This document shows, piece by piece, positions 62,125 to 64,000 of a stretch of DNA of 64,000 bases. A model generated the notes under the pieces. It was not told the DNA's origin. It did no database searches and was given only the letters and a program-made list of their open reading frames with translations. The stretch covers positions 113,491-177,490 of the forward strand of contig NZ_JAIOGQ010000004.1 in the NCBI RefSeq assembly GCF_019904135.1. The letters are read 5' to 3'. How positions within the stretch are numbered: position 1 is the first letter of the stretch; the number at the start of each line of letters is the position of its first letter. Both the position numbers and the translations under genes were made by a program. This DNA is from Paenibacillus caui (lineage in GTDB: Bacteria > Bacillota > Bacilli > Paenibacillales > Paenibacillaceae).

Positions 62125-63042
62125 TTATTCGCTATCATCGTTCAACCGCTGGGCAAGCGTATTTTTGAATGTCTGGATAAAAGCCTCGGCAGCCCTGGAC
62201 AAATAACGCCCCTTGCGGTACGCGATGACCAGCACCCGGCTCGGAACAGGCTCGGCGAGCGGAACGTAGACGGGAATGAGCTCGCTGCGCTTCGCGCGGG
62301 CGATAAAGCGCGGGACCAGCGTAATGCCCATTCCGGCTGCCACAAGGGACTGTACGGTTTCGATGTTATTGCTTTCAAACACGACATTTGGCTCAAAACC
62401 GGCTTCATGACATAATCCGACAGTCAGTTTGCGAAACCCCTGGCCTTTCTTCAGGACGACAAATGGCTCATGGCGGAGCTCTTCAATGCGGACTCCGTCG
62501 GCTTCCGTCCTATTGGCGAGGGGATGATCGGGTGGGACGGCAAGCAGGATCCGCTCTTCGCCAATGACCTCATAGGTAAGAGAAGGCTCCTGAAGCGGAA
62601 GGGAAAGCAGGCTGAGATCCGTTCCGCCGCCAGCCGTCAGCTTCTCCAAATTGAGCGAAGTATCTTCCAGCAATGAGATCTGGATGCCGGGGAACGCCTT
62701 CTTGAATTCAGGCAGCACGTAGGGAAGCAGGTGCGAGCCGGTAATCGGCATGCTGCCGACAACTACCCGCCCGCTGCGAAGCTGCGAAATGTCGTCCATT
62801 TCCTGCCGGAGCTGCTCTACGGCATCCATAATCCGGCGGGCGTGGCCGACAAAGCTTTCGCCGGCATGGGTCAATTCTACGGAGCTCGTGTTGCGATGGA
62901 ACAACAGCACACCGAGCTCTTTTTCCAGCTTGGAGAGCTGCTGGCTGAGCGAAGGCTGGGCGATGTGCAGCTTGTCTGCCGCTCTTGAGAAGTTGCGCTC
63001 TTCGGCAATTTGCAGTGTATATTGAAGTTGTCTGAGTTCCAT
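62125..63042 (-). CDS. LysR-family transcriptional regulator
   Basis: A 305-aa LTTR. N-terminal winged helix MELRQLQYTLQIAEERNFSRAADKLHIAQPSLSQQ, split here as LQYTLQIAEE and RAADKLHIAQPSLSQQL, then an effector domain from about residue 90. AGGAGGTCCC precedes the ATG. The target is unknown; candidates are mtnE/mtnU, convergent with it, or lepB, divergent. No cognate ligand can be read from sequence. Confidence 0.9.
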   Translation of the reverse strand: MELRQLQYTLQIAEERNFSRAADKLHIAQPSLSQQLSKLEKELGVLLFHRNTSSVELTHAGESFVGHARRIMDAVEQLRQEMDDISQLRSGRVVVGSMPITGSHLLPYVLPEFKKAFPGIQISLLEDTSLNLEKLTAGGGTDLSLLSLPLQEPSLTYEVIGEERILLAVPPDHPLANRTEADGVRIEELRHEPFVVLKKGQGFRKLTVGLCHEAGFEPNVVFESNNIETVQSLVAAGMGITLVPRFIARAKRSELIPVYVPLAEPVPSRVLVIAYRKGRYLSRAAEAFIQTFKNTLAQRLNDDSE

Positions 63043-63218
63043 GGGACCTCCTGATTTTTTTGTAAAAGACTTAATAGAAGCGGATTTTCAGCTCTTATAA
63101 TTTTATCCTATAAACAGGCTTTTATAAATAGGACGTTGATTTTTCGCTTTCCCTGGAATCCTGAATTTTGGCAGCGGCTTACGTCTGGAGTCGATATTTT
63201 CCCTGCTCTATTAGATTG

Positions 63219-63227
63219 TGATATAAT
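63219..63227 (+). promoter_or_regulatory. Extended -10 promoter of lepB
   Basis: TGATATAAT: a TGn element joined to a consensus TATAAT, 32 nt before the lepB ATG; the -35 is poor. Confidence 0.6.
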
Positions 63228-63258
63228 GGCCTCATGAAAAAAATGGAGGTTGTATGTA

Positions 63259-63816
63259 ATGAAGGTGTGGAAGGAAATCCGCGGATGGCTGTTTTCCATT
63301 GGAATTGCATTTATACTCAGCTTGTTTATCGGCATCTTTGTTATTCAGCCTTATAAGGTTGACGGGCATTCCATGGATCCGACACTGCATGACAGACAGC
63401 GGATTTACGCGGAAAAATGGTCGCATACACTCGGTAACGTACCGGATTACGGGGATATTGTTATTATCGACAGCCGGGTGGACCGGTCCCGGACGTTTAT
63501 GGACGATATCAAGGAGCACCCGATTATCGCCATGCTTACCGGCGAGTCCAAACAGGAGATTTTTTTTGTGAAGCGATTGATCGGCAAACCGGGAGACAAG
63601 ATCGAGATCAAGGAAGGCAAAGTATACCGCAACGGCCAGCTTCTGAATGAACCTTACATTAAGGAACAGATGGTCATTGGGCCGGATCAGGTATATAACG
63701 TGCCGGCGGATCACGTATTTGTGATGGGCGATAACCGCAACAACAGCAAGGACAGCCGGATGATCGGCTATATCCCGCTCGATCATGTGATGGGGATTAA
63801 GGGCTTCTTCAAATAG
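63259..63816 (+). CDS. lepB: Signal peptidase I
   Basis: S26 serine protease removing signal peptides on the outer face of the membrane. One N-terminal membrane helix (about 11-29) precedes the catalytic Ser38 in VDGHSMDPTL; the general base is Lys105 in FFVKRLIGKPGDK; VFVMGDNRNNSKDSR is box E. ATG 63259 with GGAGGT; 185 aa, the Bacillus SipS type with a single anchor. Confidence 0.95.
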   Translation: MKVWKEIRGWLFSIGIAFILSLFIGIFVIQPYKVDGHSMDPTLHDRQRIYAEKWSHTLGNVPDYGDIVIIDSRVDRSRTFMDDIKEHPIIAMLTGESKQEIFFVKRLIGKPGDKIEIKEGKVYRNGQLLNEPYIKEQMVIGPDQVYNVPADHVFVMGDNRNNSKDSRMIGYIPLDHVMGIKGFFK

Positions 63817-63833
63817 AAGGATGCCAGTTGATG

Positions 63834-63872
63834 AAGGAGCCGTCCTGTCTTTATCAGGGCGACTCCTTTTTT
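63834..63872 (+). terminator. Terminator after lepB
   Basis: AAGGAG-C-CGTCCTG / CAGGGCG-A-CTCCTT with one mismatch and one G-U, loop TCTTTAT, then TTTTTT. An intron starts directly behind the U-tract. Confidence 0.88.
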
Positions 63873-63873
63873 A

Positions 63874-64000
63874 GTACGCCCAGCATGGGCGTCATCTACA
63901 CGGTGAAAGTCCGGAATGGGGGCTGGCGAGCGCCTACCATTAGCCAAGGGTAAGGGTGTCCCATCGTGAGGTGGAATCTGAAGGAAGCCGGAGGCAAAAG
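63874..64000 (+). mobile_element. 5' end of a group IIC intron (runs out of the window)
   Basis: From GTACG at 63874 the sequence follows the domain I start of class C introns: CGCCCAGCATGGGCG, GGTGAAAGTCCGGAA, AAGGGTGTCCC, GTGGAATCTGAAGGAAGC and GGAGGCAAA. These blocks resemble the Oceanobacillus iheyensis IIC intron. The usual 5' end is GTGYG; here it reads GTACG. Insertion directly after a Rho-independent terminator is the known target preference of this class. The reverse transcriptase would lie beyond the window. Confidence 0.85.

Noticed and set aside
1..64000. tRNA, rRNA, CRISPR arrays, insertion sequences with transposase
   Set aside because: None seen on either strand apart from the intron fragment at the end.

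Overview
The window reads as a chromosomal segment of a Gram-positive, endospore-forming Bacillota, most likely Paenibacillus or a close relative. The gene order follows the Bacillus subtilis hepT-ndk-cheR-aro-trp-hisC-tyrA supraoperon and then the ypjA to dnaD region. Strong AGGAGG ribosome-binding sites, sigma-A promoters, bacillithiol genes (bshA, bshB1), YpjB and Bacillota-type leaders (TRAP, T-box, tandem glycine aptamers) fit this. Coding density is high, most genes overlap by 4-20 nt, and there are no rRNA or tRNA genes and no CRISPR array.

Region 1 (1-5345): menG (cut by the window start), a UbiA-type prenyltransferase, ubiX and mqnA, then hepT, ndk and cheR. Three genes of futalosine-type menaquinone synthesis are inserted between menG and hepT. 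Region 2 (5390-17081): aroC-aroB-aroH from its own promoter, then a second promoter, a long leader with a TRAP-type KAGNN array and an attenuator, and trpEDCFBA-hisC-tyrA. Region 3 (17080-18890): a candidate small RNA with a perfect sigma-A promoter and two cre-like sites, then an ECF sigma/anti-sigma pair bracketed by two related direct repeats.

Region 4 (18900-30891): a phosphatase, several poorly characterised genes, ypjA/ypjB/yitT/ypjD, then dapB-mgsA-bshB1-bshA-cca-birA. Region 5 (30892-39691): a structured leader and panBCD, a TPR protein, dinG, rex, an MTA/SAH deaminase and ypmB. Region 6 (39690-46240): an uncharacterised membrane protein overlapping a membrane-anchored FtsH-like protease, then hbd-like/ackA/asnS/dnaD. 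Region 7 (46240-48700): a nitroreductase and an AT-rich ArsR/SDR pair that looks acquired.

Region 8 (48740-53770): gcvT-gcvPA-gcvPB behind a tandem glycine riboswitch, with gcvH divergent under its own promoter. Region 9 (53780-62120): proB-proA-proC-mtnW-mtnX-mtnB, a tightly packed unit behind one proline T-box, then divergent mtnE and mtnU. Region 10: a LysR regulator, signal peptidase I and the 5' end of a group IIC intron placed directly after the lepB terminator.

Functionally the window joins chorismate production (aro) to its users: MqnA (menaquinone), TrpE (tryptophan), AroH/TyrA/HisC (tyrosine and phenylalanine). It also groups one-carbon, proline and methionine-salvage metabolism under RNA-based amino-acid sensing. 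The most system-like novelties are the CcpA-type small RNA, the T-box operon that couples proline supply to methionine salvage, and the membrane protein/FtsH-like protease pair.
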